Notes: a model not told the origin generated them from the sequence alone. 64,000 nt of DNA from Variovorax paradoxus (GCF_022009635.1 NZ_CP091716.1:7000501-7064500), one strand, 5' to 3'; counted from the stretch's first letter, positions 29,077 to 37,402 are shown. Made by a program: numbers and translations.

Positions 29077-29283
29077 TCTTGACGAGCGGACGCACCGCGC
29101 GAAGCTCGGAAATCGCATACGTTGATTCGATTTCCTTCTTTGCGATTCGCTCGCCGCGGCGGTGGTCCATCCCGCCTCCTCGCATATGCATGCGCGGTTT
29201 TCTTCGTTGATGACCCGGATGGCGCTTCCTACGATGCGTGCCTCCCAACACTTCCGAACGCTCCCGTGCCGGAGCGCGCCGCC
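29077..29283. promoter_or_regulatory. Control region of the ssuABC-type operon (remainder of the divergent gap)
   Basis: The gap 28958-29283 holds the leader ORF plus this segment. A sulfur-type promoter reads rightward: GCATAT at 29182-29187, then TTTTCTTCGTTGATG with -35 TTGATG (29207-29212), 17 nt, and TACGAT (29230-29235). Upstream, a similar but degenerate half, GCATACGTTGATTCG with TTTCCTTCTTTGCG, lies at about 29115-29143. The distance from GCATAT to -35 is 25 nt, the same as upstream of the CysB-like gene. Confidence 0.55.
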
Positions 29284-30375
29284 ATGTCCATCGAGCCGTC
29301 TTCCAACCTTCCCGCCACTACTGTGCCTTCGAGGCGCCTGGCGCTCAAGACGCTCGCCTCGTTCACGGCGGTAGGCGGCCTCGGAGCCCTCGGCCTGGCC
29401 GGCTGCTCGCGCGACGAAGGCAAGAGCGCGTCGGCCGGCGGCCCGGCCGTGGTGAAGCAGGCCGGGGAGAAGGTCGCCTTCAAGTACCCCGACAACCCCT
29501 CGTTCGACCTGATCTACCTGGCCGACCAGCTGGGCTACTTCGAGGGCACCAACACGCGCCCGCAGTACGTGGGCAAGATCGCCGCGCCGCAGATCATTCC
29601 GCTGGTGGGCACGGGCGAGATCGACTTCGGCAGCCGCATGGTGCCGCTGGTGATCTCGGCCATCGCCTCCGGCGCTGACCTGAAAGTGGTGGCCGCCGGC
29701 GGCAAGACGCTGCAGGAGGCGCCGCACATGAAGTACTTCGTGCGCAAGGACTCGGGCATCCACACGCCGAAGGATCTGGAAGGCAAGACCATCGGCTTCA
29801 ACAGCTTCGGCGCCTGCGCCGAGTTCGTCACCAAGAAGTACCTGCGCCAGCACGATGTGGACGTGAGCAAGATCAACTTCGTGGTCATCCCCGACGAGCA
29901 GGCCGAGCAGACGCTGGTGACGCGCAACACCGACCTGGCGATCATCCACGCGCCCTTCTCGGGCCGTGCCGACAACGCCGACCAGCTGGTGCGCCTGTGG
30001 AGCGACTTCGACCTGGACGGCGGCCTGGGCGGCATGGCGCCCTACAGCGCCCACGGCCGCTTCATCCGCGAACACCCCGAGGCGGTGCGCGACGTGGTCA
30101 CGGCGCTGGCCAAGGCCGGCAACTGGGTCAATGCCAACCCCGAGGAGGCGCGCAAGCTGGTAGCCAAGCGCATCAACATGGACCTGAAGAACGTGGACCG
30201 CTTCGCCTACGTGGACGACCTCGTGGTCACCGAGCCGCCGATCCAGTACTACGTGGACATCCTGCAGTCCGAAGGAAAGATCGCGGCGGGCAAGGTATCG
30301 GTGAAGGAGGTCTACACGAACGAGTTCAACCCCTACGCGCAGAAGCAGCCCGCGCAACCCACCGCGAAGACCTGA
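29284..30375 (+). CDS. Sulfonate/taurine-type ABC solute-binding lipoprotein (SsuA-like)
   Basis: 363 aa. ATG 29284 gives a signal with a lipobox (GLGALGLAGC, lipid-modified C41) preceded by RRLALK, so it is probably anchored to the inner membrane as a lipoprotein. The NMT1/SsuA fold is indicated by FDLIYLADQLGYFEGTN, a GEIDFG motif and KDLEGKTIGFNSFG. It starts an operon with an ATPase (4 nt later) and a permease. The likely ligands are alkanesulfonates or related anions; nitrate/bicarbonate-type ligands are less likely next to a CysB-family regulator. Confidence 0.88.
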   Translation: MSIEPSSNLPATTVPSRRLALKTLASFTAVGGLGALGLAGCSRDEGKSASAGGPAVVKQAGEKVAFKYPDNPSFDLIYLADQLGYFEGTNTRPQYVGKIAAPQIIPLVGTGEIDFGSRMVPLVISAIASGADLKVVAAGGKTLQEAPHMKYFVRKDSGIHTPKDLEGKTIGFNSFGACAEFVTKKYLRQHDVDVSKINFVVIPDEQAEQTLVTRNTDLAIIHAPFSGRADNADQLVRLWSDFDLDGGLGGMAPYSAHGRFIREHPEAVRDVVTALAKAGNWVNANPEEARKLVAKRINMDLKNVDRFAYVDDLVVTEPPIQYYVDILQSEGKIAAGKVSVKEVYTNEFNPYAQKQPAQPTAKT

Positions 30376-30379
30376 GCCG

Positions 30380-31207
30380 ATGAGCATCAAGATCACCGCC
30401 CGCGGCGTGCGGATGGACTATGCGGCGCGCGGCGCCAGCGAGCGCGTGCGTGTGCTCGAGGGCTTCGACCTCGATGTGCGCGACGGCGAGTTCCTTTCGG
30501 TGCTCGGCCCCTCGGGCTGCGGCAAGTCGACCTTCCTGGGCATCCTGGCCGGACTCACGCAGCGCACCGGCGGCCACATCGCCATCGACGGGCGATCCGT
30601 TGCCGGCATCAACCGCAACCAGGGCGTGGTGTTCCAGGGCTACGCGCTCTTTCCGTGGCTCTCGGTGCTCGACAACATCGCGGTCGGACTGGAGATCCGC
30701 GGCCTGGGCAAGGCGGCGCGGCGGCGCACCGCTCAGGAGTACCTGGAGCTGGTGGGCCTGCACGGCTTCGGCGAGCGCTATCCGCATGAAATATCGGGCG
30801 GCATGAAGCAGCGCGTGGCTATTGCGCGCTCGCTCGCCTACGAGCCCGACGTGCTGCTGATGGACGAGCCCTTCGCCGCGCTGGACGCGCAGACACGCGA
30901 AGTGCTGCAGGGCGAACTGCTGCGCATCTGGGAACAGCACCGCAAGACCATCGTCTTCATCACGCACAGCCTGGAAGAGGCGGTGTATCTGTCGGACCGC
31001 GTGGCGGTGATGACGCAGCGGCCCGGCCGCATCAAGGACATCATCGACATTCCGCTCGCAAGGCCGCGCTCCGCGGAGCTGCGCCACACGGCGGAGTTCG
31101 CGGCGCTGCGGCATCGCGCATGGGAAGTTCTGAAAGACGAAGTGCATCTTGGGCAGCTCGGGCAGCCGCGCATCGCGGCCAAGCAGACGGCCGGAGCGCT
31201 GCCATGA
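30380..31207 (+). CDS. Sulfonate/taurine-type ABC ATPase (SsuB-like)
   Basis: 275 aa. It has Walker A GPSGCGKST, Q-loop GVVFQGYALFPWLSV, signature SGGMKQRVAIARSL, Walker B LLMDEPFAALD and H-loop VFITHSLEEAV. The FPWL sequence after the Q-loop is typical of SsuB/TauB/NrtD. It is 4 nt after the binding-protein gene and overlaps the permease start (ATGA), so the three form one importer. Confidence 0.93.
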   Translation: MSIKITARGVRMDYAARGASERVRVLEGFDLDVRDGEFLSVLGPSGCGKSTFLGILAGLTQRTGGHIAIDGRSVAGINRNQGVVFQGYALFPWLSVLDNIAVGLEIRGLGKAARRRTAQEYLELVGLHGFGERYPHEISGGMKQRVAIARSLAYEPDVLLMDEPFAALDAQTREVLQGELLRIWEQHRKTIVFITHSLEEAVYLSDRVAVMTQRPGRIKDIIDIPLARPRSAELRHTAEFAALRHRAWEVLKDEVHLGQLGQPRIAAKQTAGALP

Positions 31208-32031
31208 GCGCGGTACTCGACACACCCGTGGTGCGCCCGCCCACGCGCCTGCTGCGCATCGTGCGCGGCGCGGGCCGTTGGGCCGAGCGCGGCATCGGCA
31301 TCGTGCTGTTCCTGCTGCTGTGGGAAGCGCTGCCGCGACTGGGCATCGTGAGCGACGCCTACCTGAGCCCGCCCTCCGCGGTGCTCGCCGCCATCGGGCA
31401 ACTGCTCGACAACGGGCTGCTGTGGAAACACGTGGCGGCGAGCCTGCAGCGCTCGCTGTGGGGGTTGGTGCTGGCCAGCGCGGCGGGCGTGGTGCTGGGG
31501 CTGCTGATCGGCGGCTTCAGGCGCCTGGCGGCCATCGTCGATCCGCTACTGCAGTTGTTTCGCCAGACCTCGGCCTTCGCGCTCTTTCCGGTGTTCATCC
31601 TGTTCCTTGGCATCGGCGAGCTGTCGAAGGTGGCGATCATTTTCTGGGCCTCGTTCTGGCCGGTGCTGCTGAGCACGGTGAGCGGCGTGAAGCAGGTCGA
31701 CCGGCTGCTGGTCAACTCGGCCCTGTCGATGGGCGCCTCGCGCCGCTTCATCTTCTTCAAGGTGGTGCTGCCCGCCTCGCTGCCGTCGATCTTCACGGGC
31801 GTGCGGTTGGCCGGCGCCTACAGCATCACGGCGCTGGTGGCGGCAGAGATGATCGGCGCGCACTCGGGGCTGGGTTTTCTCACGCTGAACTCGCAGGAGA
31901 CGTTCCAGATCCCGACCATGTACGCAGGCATCCTGATGCTGGCGGTGCTGGGCCTGCTGCTGAACTACCTGCTCGCGCTGCTGGAGCGGCACCTGCTGCG
32001 CTGGCGCCGGGGGTTGAGCCTCGATGAGTGA
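31204..32031 (+). CDS. Sulfonate/taurine-type ABC permease (SsuC-like)
   Basis: 275 aa from ATG 31204 (ATGA overlap with the ATPase stop); the open frame upstream is a shadow. A cytoplasmic N-terminus precedes six hydrophobic segments. The coupling loop reads NSALSMGASRRFIFFKVVLP, the usual EAA-type GAs motif of SsuC/TauC. The late HSGLGFLTLNSQETFQ segment is also characteristic. It is the inner-membrane channel of this importer. Confidence 0.92.
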   Translation: MSAVLDTPVVRPPTRLLRIVRGAGRWAERGIGIVLFLLLWEALPRLGIVSDAYLSPPSAVLAAIGQLLDNGLLWKHVAASLQRSLWGLVLASAAGVVLGLLIGGFRRLAAIVDPLLQLFRQTSAFALFPVFILFLGIGELSKVAIIFWASFWPVLLSTVSGVKQVDRLLVNSALSMGASRRFIFFKVVLPASLPSIFTGVRLAGAYSITALVAAEMIGAHSGLGFLTLNSQETFQIPTMYAGILMLAVLGLLLNYLLALLERHLLRWRRGLSLDE

Positions 32032-32986
32032 AACCGCATCCGACCCGCTCGTCGCCCATCGGAGAGCAGCCCGCAGCGCGGCCGGCACGCTGATGGTCGT
32101 GGCCATGGCGCTCGCTGTACTCGGCGGCATCGGCGGCTCGTGGGGCTTCGCGGGCACCGGCGACGCGGGCCTTCCCGCCTCGCTCTCCTGGCTGCGGCTG
32201 CTCGACACCGCGCCGCCGCTGCTCAACCTGCCGAAGGGCCCCGTGCTCGAACGCGCGGCGGCGCGCGGCGAGCTGCGCGTGGGCGTGCGCCATTACCCGC
32301 GGCCCGCACCGCCCGAAGCGCCGACGCCGCCGGAACCCGATGCCTTCGACGCGACGCTGGCGCGGCAGCTCGCCGACTCGTTGGGCCTGAAGCTGCAGCT
32401 GATCGGGCTCGCGCCCGAGGAACGGGAGTCGGCCTTGCGCAACGGCCGTATCGACCTGCTGCTGGCCGGCGTGTCCGACGATGCGGCACCCCAGCCGGGC
32501 ATTGCCGCGGCACCGGGCAGCTACGACACCGGACACGGCGAGGTGGTGGTGTTGCGCCGCGGGCGCCTGCAGGACGAGGCAAGCCTGCGCGGCGCGTCGG
32601 TGTGCGTGGGAGAGGGTTCGGGCTATGCCGGCGTGGTGGCGCAACGCTATGGCGCACAGCCGCGCAGCTACCCATCCTCCGTGCATGCGGCTTCCGCCTT
32701 CATGGCAGGCGAATGCGCAGCCCTGGCCGAAGACGGCGAGGTGTTGAAGCGACTGATGGCCAATGAAGAGTGGCGTTTCTACAAGCCGTTGGCGCAGGGC
32801 CTGGCCTTGCACGGCGACGCTTCGGTACGGCTGACCGAGGGCGATGCGGCGTCGCGCGACTACATCGCCGCAGCGCTGCGCCGTTGGCAAGCCGACGGCA
32901 CGCTCGCGAAGGCGCGCAGCGCGCGGGCGGGCAACCTGCAGTTCGAGATCACGCTGTTGAAGGACGGGCTGGTCTGTCACTCCTGA
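32024..32986 (+). CDS. Membrane-anchored family-3 type substrate-binding protein, extra gene of the ssu-like operon
   Basis: 320 aa. One N-terminal hydrophobic segment (residues about 20-43, GTLMVVAMALAVLGGIGGSW) is followed by a linker and an SBP_bac_3-like domain beginning GELRVGVRHYPRP. That domain has ATLARQLADSLGLKLQLI, GRIDLLLAGVSDDA and LRGASVCVGEGSGYAG. It overlaps the permease by 8 nt, so it belongs to the operon. Family-3 proteins normally serve polar amino-acid importers, so a second receptor of another family with an SsuBC pair is unusual. It may be a sensor or an accessory receptor. Confidence 0.75.
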   Translation: MSETASDPLVAHRRAARSAAGTLMVVAMALAVLGGIGGSWGFAGTGDAGLPASLSWLRLLDTAPPLLNLPKGPVLERAAARGELRVGVRHYPRPAPPEAPTPPEPDAFDATLARQLADSLGLKLQLIGLAPEERESALRNGRIDLLLAGVSDDAAPQPGIAAAPGSYDTGHGEVVVLRRGRLQDEASLRGASVCVGEGSGYAGVVAQRYGAQPRSYPSSVHAASAFMAGECAALAEDGEVLKRLMANEEWRFYKPLAQGLALHGDASVRLTEGDAASRDYIAAALRRWQADGTLAKARSARAGNLQFEITLLKDGLVCHS

Positions 32987-33086
32987 GGCTCTGGCTTTGC
33001 GTTCAGGGCGCATGCACAGGCCGGAGGACATTCGCGGAGCAAAGCACCCCGCCGGCGTGAGCACGCCCCGAAGAACAGGCGCCGCC

Positions 33087-33141
33087 GCATATCCATAGCC
33101 GCATTTCTTCTTTGGCCGCGTCGGCGTGCGCAACCCACACT
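33087..33141 (+). promoter_or_regulatory. Sulfur-type promoter element upstream of the CysB-like regulator
   Basis: GCATAT (33087-33092) is followed after 25 nt (start to start) by TTCTTCTTTGGCC with -35 TTGGCC (33112-33117). At the expected spacing only CCACAC/CACACT is present, a poor -10, which suggests activator dependence. The arrangement and spacing match the element upstream of the ssuA-like gene, so the regulator could control itself. Confidence 0.45.
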
Positions 33142-33180
33142 GGTGATCCACACAGAGACAACGCACGCATCAACCCGCCC

Positions 33181-34116
33181 ATGAACTTCCAGCAATTGCG
33201 TTCCGTGCGGGAGACCGTGCGCAGCGGCTTCAACCTGACAGAGGCCGCGCAGACGCTGCGAGCCTCCCAGTCCGGCGTGAGCCGGCAGATCCGCGACCTG
33301 GAACAAGAGCTGGGCATCGAGCTGTTCGTGCGCTCGGGCAAGCGACTCACCGGCCTCACTCCACCGGGCGACCACCTGCTGCCAATCATCGAGCGCGTGC
33401 TCGCCGAAAGCCGTCACCTGCAGCAGGCCGGCCACATCTACCTCGCGCAGCAGCAGGGCGTGTTGTCGGTGGCCGCCACGCATTCGCAGGCGCGCTACGC
33501 ACTGCCGCGCGCGGTACAGGACTTCCGCCTGCGCTTTCCAGGCGTTCGGCTGCACCTGCACCAGGGCTCGCCCAAACAGGTCGCGCAGATGCTGCAGGAC
33601 GGCGAGGCCGACGTGGGTATCGCCACCGAGGCGCTGGCCGACCATGCTCAGCTGCTCGCTTTGCCGTGCCGCTGTTGGCGGCATGCGGTCATCGCGCCCG
33701 TGGCGCACCCGCTGCTGCAGGAAGAAGGGCCGCTCACGCTGGCACAGCTCGCGGCCTGGCCTTTGATCACTTACGACAACGGCCTGACCGGCCGCTCGCG
33801 CATCGACGAGGCCTTCGCACGGGAAGGCCTGGCACCCGAGGTCGTGCTGGCCGCCATGGACGCAGACGTCATCAAGACCTACGTGGCGCTGGGCATGGGC
33901 GTGGGCATCGTGGCCGACCTGGCCTGCGACCCCGAGCGCGACACGCACCTGGGCGCCCTCGACGCGGGCCACCTGTTCGGCGTCAACCAGACCAAGCTGG
34001 CGGTGCGCCGCGGCGGCTACCTGCGCAGCTATGTGTATGCCTTCATCGAATGCTTCGCACCGGACCTGCCGCGCCCTGTGATCGAACTGGCCGCGGCTGC
34101 GGCGAATGACGCCTAA
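33181..34116 (+). CDS. CysB/Cbl-family LysR regulator of sulfur-starvation genes
   Basis: 311 aa from ATG 33181. The N-terminus MNFQQLRSVRETVRSGFNLT and the helix-turn-helix (ASQSGVSRQIRDLEQELGIE) match CysB/Cbl. The sensor domain carries CysB-specific blocks such as THSQARYALPRAV, LHQGSPKQVAQML, TGRSRIDEAF and DADVIKTYVALGMGVGIV. CysB senses O-acetylserine or N-acetylserine and Cbl senses adenosine 5'-phosphosulfate; both activate sulfonate genes in enterobacteria. It lies directly after the ssu-like operon and is the obvious candidate regulator for the promoters repeated in this window. A weak hairpin (GGTATG/CATACC, 34132-34150) follows the gene. Confidence 0.92.
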   Translation: MNFQQLRSVRETVRSGFNLTEAAQTLRASQSGVSRQIRDLEQELGIELFVRSGKRLTGLTPPGDHLLPIIERVLAESRHLQQAGHIYLAQQQGVLSVAATHSQARYALPRAVQDFRLRFPGVRLHLHQGSPKQVAQMLQDGEADVGIATEALADHAQLLALPCRCWRHAVIAPVAHPLLQEEGPLTLAQLAAWPLITYDNGLTGRSRIDEAFAREGLAPEVVLAAMDADVIKTYVALGMGVGIVADLACDPERDTHLGALDAGHLFGVNQTKLAVRRGGYLRSYVYAFIECFAPDLPRPVIELAAAAANDA

Positions 34117-34124
34117 TATCAGGG

Positions 34125-34316
34125 TTGAGAAGGTATGAGCGCCGCATACCTTTGAAGTCACCCCCTCGCGCTCGACGTGGCATCGATGGTGTACGGCTGC
34201 AACTGGAGGGCCGAGTGCGTGAACTGGCTCTTTTCAACTTGGGCTTGGATAGCAAGCTGCGAGGCTGCGATCTTGTCAACCTGAAGGTCAGCGATGTCTG
34301 CCACGGGGAGCAGGTT
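34125..34316 (+). pseudogene. Tyrosine-recombinase (integrase) N-terminal remnant
   Basis: Most of the gap 34117-34443. The plus strand encodes RARRGIDGVRLQLEGRVREL and then FNLGLDSKLRGCDLVNLKVS, strongly resembling the start of a known short phage-type integrase family, where the next block should read KxRDVxHGxxVxxRAxVMQxKT. Similarity stops at HGEQV (about 34316), and the catalytic R/H/R/Y part is absent. A TTG start at 34125 is possible. It marks past integration at the edge of the accessory region. Confidence 0.6.
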
Positions 34317-34398
34317 GAGGGAGGATCCAGCTACAGCACCGGTGGATGTGACGAGGCGCGTCAACGGGACGACCCGCTTCAATCACGATACCGTTGAA

Positions 34399-34429
34399 AC
34401 TCTAATCTTGAAGTGGAGTTCAATGTCAA
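34399..34429 (-). promoter_or_regulatory. MerR-type promoter 3 (points left, no intact target)
   Basis: On the minus strand, TTGACA (complement of 34424-34429), 19 nt and TAGAGT (complement of 34399-34404) are read. The spacer holds the dyad TTGAA-N6-TTCAA (34408-34423). The long 19-bp spacer with a central dyad is the MerR-family pattern. It is nearly identical to the operator at 35420-35450, but points at integrase debris, so its original target was probably lost. Confidence 0.6.
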
Positions 34430-34443
34430 TCATTTCGTGACGC

Positions 34444-35376
34444 TCATGCTGCTCGGCTCTCCCGCCGGATCAGCTCCAGCCCCTGCTGGTAGGTTGTGAC
34501 CTCGAATTCAGGAAAGCGGCGCTTGAACTTCGTGGAATCGAAAAGGTTGTCCTGCTCGTAGCGGGGTAGAAGCTCCCTGATCTCGCGCACCTGCTTCGAG
34601 AAGAGCCCGGCGGCGGTCAGCGTCCACTTGCCGAGAACGCCATAGGAAGGCTCCCGGCCAAAAACCTCGCTGGCCATGGCGACGAACTCTTTGTATGTCA
34701 GCCGGTCGTCGCAGCAGGGCAGGTGCCAGGTCTGGCCGAACGCGTCAGGCGTGTTGCCCAGCGCCGCCAGCGCGCGGCTCGCGTCGGGTGTCCAGATGAG
34801 GGTGCGCCGCGTATCGTCGCGCACCGGCACGCGGGGCTTCCGGCCGGCCTGGAGTTTTTCGATCACCAGCGCATTCGTGAAGCTCTGTGTCTTGCCCGCG
34901 CCGTAAAACTCGGGCGCGCGACCGATGAACACGGGAATCTCGCCACGCGCCATCTCGTCCAACACCATCGAGGCCATCGCAGCGCGCACCTTGCCCTTGC
35001 GGCCCACCGGAGCGAAGGGCGTGTCTTCCTTCTGCAGCCGGGCGTCCTGCGGGTACATGTAGGTGTTGTCAAAATAGGCGAAGCGCGCACCGGCCGTGCG
35101 AGCCGCCATGAGTGCATTTTTCAGCATCGTTGGGAACTGCGCCTCCCACAGCTCCGTATCCGGCGGCAAGCCGGCAGTGAAATAGACCACACTGCTGCCC
35201 CTGACCGCGTTCAGGGTCTGCTGCGCATCGAGAAGGTTGGCGGAGACCAGGTTGTCGGTGTCGTTGACCTTGCGTGGGTTGCGGCTCACCAGCTGCAAGT
35301 CGCTCGTATATTCGCGCCTCAGTTCTCGCGCCAGTTCCGTAGCGATCTGGCCGTTGGCTCCCAATATCGTCTGCAT
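34444..35376 (-). CDS. NAD(P)-dependent epimerase/dehydratase-like (atypical SDR)
   Basis: 310 aa. ATG 35376 has GAAGG 11 nt upstream and begins MQTILGANGQIATELARELR, a glycine-motif Rossmann start; an ATG at 35406 would add ten residues. The middle contains VVYFTAGLPPDTELW and a YFDNTYMYPQD segment resembling the SDR catalytic Tyr region, then a substrate domain. These extended or atypical SDRs act on small NAD(P)-dependent substrates or serve as redox sensors. It is divergent from, and probably regulated by, the MerR gene. Confidence 0.85.
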   Translation of the reverse strand: MQTILGANGQIATELARELRREYTSDLQLVSRNPRKVNDTDNLVSANLLDAQQTLNAVRGSSVVYFTAGLPPDTELWEAQFPTMLKNALMAARTAGARFAYFDNTYMYPQDARLQKEDTPFAPVGRKGKVRAAMASMVLDEMARGEIPVFIGRAPEFYGAGKTQSFTNALVIEKLQAGRKPRVPVRDDTRRTLIWTPDASRALAALGNTPDAFGQTWHLPCCDDRLTYKEFVAMASEVFGREPSYGVLGKWTLTAAGLFSKQVREIRELLPRYEQDNLFDSTKFKRRFPEFEVTTYQQGLELIRRESRAA

Positions 35377-35419
35377 TTCATCCGCCTTCGTGAAGTTGCA
35401 CCTCATGGTGATGATCCAA

Positions 35420-35450
35420 AGGTTAACCTTGAAGTAAGATTCAATGTCAA
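35420..35450 (-). promoter_or_regulatory. MerR-type promoter 1, for the epimerase-like gene
   Basis: On the minus strand, TTGACA (complement of 35445-35450), a 19-nt spacer and TAACCT (complement of 35420-35425) are read. The dyad TTGAA-GTAAGA-TTCAA (35429-35444) fills the spacer. An over-long spacer with an inverted repeat is what MerR-family activators untwist. The same region serves the divergent MerR gene, whose ATG is at 35480. Confidence 0.75.
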
Positions 35451-35479
35451 ACCATGTGCCCACCGAGCGCCTTTGGATC

Positions 35480-35932
35480 ATGAAAATTGGAGAACTCGCA
35501 GAGCGCACCGGCTTGGCACCCTCGCGCATTCGCTTCTATGAACGCATCGGCCTGTTCAAAGCGGTCGAGCGCCAAGCCAACGGCTACCGCGCCTACCCTG
35601 ATGAAGCGGTCCTGGTTCTCAGGCTCATCACGACGGGGCAGCGCGCGGGCTTCAGCCTGGACGAGTTGCGCGCGCTGCTGCCCAGCGATCTCGCGCAGTG
35701 GGAACACGGCACGCTGCTCGACACACTGCGGCGCAAGGTGCAGGACATCGAAGCGCTGCAGGCCCAGCTTGCGCAAAGCAGGATTCATCTTCTAGAACTA
35801 GTGCAGCAGATCGAAGCCAAGCCGAAGGACATGGAGTGCGCCGCCAACGCCCGGCGCGTGCTGTCGGAAATGCGGCTGGGCGACGCGGACAGCACCCCTG
35901 CGCCAGTCGCCAAGGCCCGTCGCCGCCGCTAG
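35480..35932 (+). CDS. MerR-family transcriptional regulator
   Basis: 150 aa from ATG 35480 (the frame extends to 35444 without a better start). The N-terminal helix-turn-helix and wing read MKIGELAERTGLAPSRIRFY and then ERIGLFKAVERQANGYR. The dimerisation coiled coil follows (RRKVQDIEALQAQLAQSRIH), and the tail ends in basic KARRRR. Only one Cys (MECAANAR) is present, so a metal-thiolate sensor is not obvious. Three matching operators (34399-34429, 35420-35450, 35960-35990) define its likely regulon: the epimerase, the PfpI-like gene and a lost gene. Confidence 0.93.
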   Translation: MKIGELAERTGLAPSRIRFYERIGLFKAVERQANGYRAYPDEAVLVLRLITTGQRAGFSLDELRALLPSDLAQWEHGTLLDTLRRKVQDIEALQAQLAQSRIHLLELVQQIEAKPKDMECAANARRVLSEMRLGDADSTPAPVAKARRRR

Positions 35933-35959
35933 GCACCGGATTGAAGGGGCATACGCCGC

Positions 35960-35990
35960 TTGACCATGAAGTCATCTTCAACGTTAGAGT
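35960..35990 (+). promoter_or_regulatory. MerR-type promoter 2, for the PfpI-like gene
   Basis: TTGACC (35960-35965), a 19-nt spacer and TAGAGT (35985-35990). The spacer dyad ATGAA-GTCATC-TTCAA matches the two other operators. The ATG of the gene is at 35998, 7 nt after the -10, so the message should be leaderless or nearly so. Confidence 0.7.
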
Positions 35991-35997
35991 CCATTGC

Positions 35998-36681
35998 ATG
36001 GACAAGCGCATCCTCCACGTCGTCAGCAACGTCGCCCACTACGAGAACCCGGCGCAGCCGACCGGCCTATGGCTTTCGGAACTGACCCACGCTTGGCACG
36101 TCTTCGCCGCAAAGGGCTATGAGCAGCGCATCGCCAGCCCGATGGGCGGCATCTCACCGCTGGAGCCACGCTCGCTCAAATGGCCACTGGCCGACGCATC
36201 CGTGAAGGAATGGCTGGCCGACCCGGCACGCAGGGCATTGCTATCGTCCACCGCGCGCCCGGATGAGATCGACCCCGCGACTTTTGACGCGATCTATTTC
36301 ACCGGCGGGCACGGGGTCATGTGGGACTTCCCAGAGAGTGAGGGGTTGCAGCGCGTCACGCGGGCCATCCATGAGCGCGGCGGTGTCGTCGCGTCGGTCT
36401 GTCATGGTTATTGCGGGCTGTTGAACACCCGGCTGTCGGACGGCAGGTTGCTGGTAGCCGGGCGTCGCGTCACCGGGTTTTCGTGGCGCGAGGAGGTATT
36501 GGCCGGCGTAGCCGCGAAGATGCCTTACAACGCCGAGGAAGAGATGAAGCGGCGTGGCGCGCGCTACGAGAAGGCCTGGCTGCCGTTCGTCTCGAACATC
36601 GTTGTCGATGGCCGACTGGTAACGGGTCAGAATCCATGGTCGGCACGGGCAACGGCAGAGCAGGTGGTGGCTTTGCTGTAG
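35998..36681 (+). CDS. DJ-1/PfpI (ThiJ, Hsp31-like) protein
   Basis: 227 aa from ATG 35998; an upstream extension of the frame overlaps the MerR gene and is a shadow. Family blocks are TGLWLSELTHAW near residue 22, the acidic FTGGHGVMWDFPES, and the nucleophile elbow SVCHGYCGLL with the expected Cys. Such proteins are glyoxalase III/deglycase-like or chaperones for carbonyl stress. The MerR-type promoter immediately upstream suggests induction by an electrophile or carbonyl compound. Confidence 0.88.
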   Translation: MDKRILHVVSNVAHYENPAQPTGLWLSELTHAWHVFAAKGYEQRIASPMGGISPLEPRSLKWPLADASVKEWLADPARRALLSSTARPDEIDPATFDAIYFTGGHGVMWDFPESEGLQRVTRAIHERGGVVASVCHGYCGLLNTRLSDGRLLVAGRRVTGFSWREEVLAGVAAKMPYNAEEEMKRRGARYEKAWLPFVSNIVVDGRLVTGQNPWSARATAEQVVALL

Positions 36682-36892
36682 GACGTCCTTTGAAGCGAAG
36701 CCCTGATCTCGTCTACACGCGCAGAGGCTTTACAAGCGAATTGCCCTCTGCTCCGACTACCAGCGGGAAGAAAAGCTAGCCACAAAAGCCGGGGCGATTC
36801 AGTTCGCCCTGTGCTGTTAGCCTTGCATGGTCGGCAGGGTCTCTGCCACGCCAACTCCGGCCATCGAGCCCAATTTTAGAAGTGAACTCACT

Positions 36893-37402
36893 ATGACCAG
36901 CCCACTGTACAACGCCTCCGTTCCCGTCATGCAGCAGATGCTGCGCGCCCTGTCCGACGTGCTCAAGAAGGCCGAAGACCACGCGACGCAAAAAAATATC
37001 GATCCAAATGCGCTGCTGCAGGCGCGGCTGTTCCCTGACATGTTTCCGCTGGTACGTCAGGTGCAGATCGCCGCAGACTTCTCCAAGGGCATTGCCTCCC
37101 GCCTGGCTGGTGCCGATGTGCCGTCCTGGCCCGACACCGAGGTCAGCTTCGCCGATCTGCAAGCGTTGATCGCCAAAACTTTGGCCCATATCGGCTCCTT
37201 CAAGTCCGAGCAATTTGATTCAAGCGAGAGCCGCGAGATCGTATTGCGCCCCGGCACCCCAAAGGAAAAGAAGCTGGCCGCAGGCGCATATCTTCTGCAC
37301 TACGGACTGCCGCAGTTCTTCTTCCACGTGACCACCACCTATGCCATCTTGCGCCACAACGGTATTGAGATCGGCAAGCGCGACTACATGGGTGCCTATT
37401 AA
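36893..37402 (+). CDS. DUF1993 family protein
   Basis: 169 aa from ATG 36893. The start SPLYNASVPVMQQMLRALSD, then LFPDMFPLVRQVQIAADFSK and the C-terminal HYGLPQFFFHVTTTYAILRH are characteristic of DUF1993, a helical, DinB-like family of unknown function. No signal or membrane segment is visible. It is a single gene; the gaps on both sides (about 210 bp each) contain nothing I recognise. Confidence 0.85.
   Translation: MTSPLYNASVPVMQQMLRALSDVLKKAEDHATQKNIDPNALLQARLFPDMFPLVRQVQIAADFSKGIASRLAGADVPSWPDTEVSFADLQALIAKTLAHIGSFKSEQFDSSESREIVLRPGTPKEKKLAAGAYLLHYGLPQFFFHVTTTYAILRHNGIEIGKRDYMGAY

Noticed and set aside
28958..29080. SAM-, SAH-, TPP- or cobalamin-type riboswitch in the monooxygenase leader
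   Set aside because: None of the conserved cores I know is visible; the structured part is better explained by a leader ORF with a hairpin.
34158..34382. 74-aa minus-strand frame downstream of MerR-type promoter 3
   Set aside because: It has only a TTG start and most of it is antisense to the integrase remnant. I see no family match, so it is not called as the lost MerR target.
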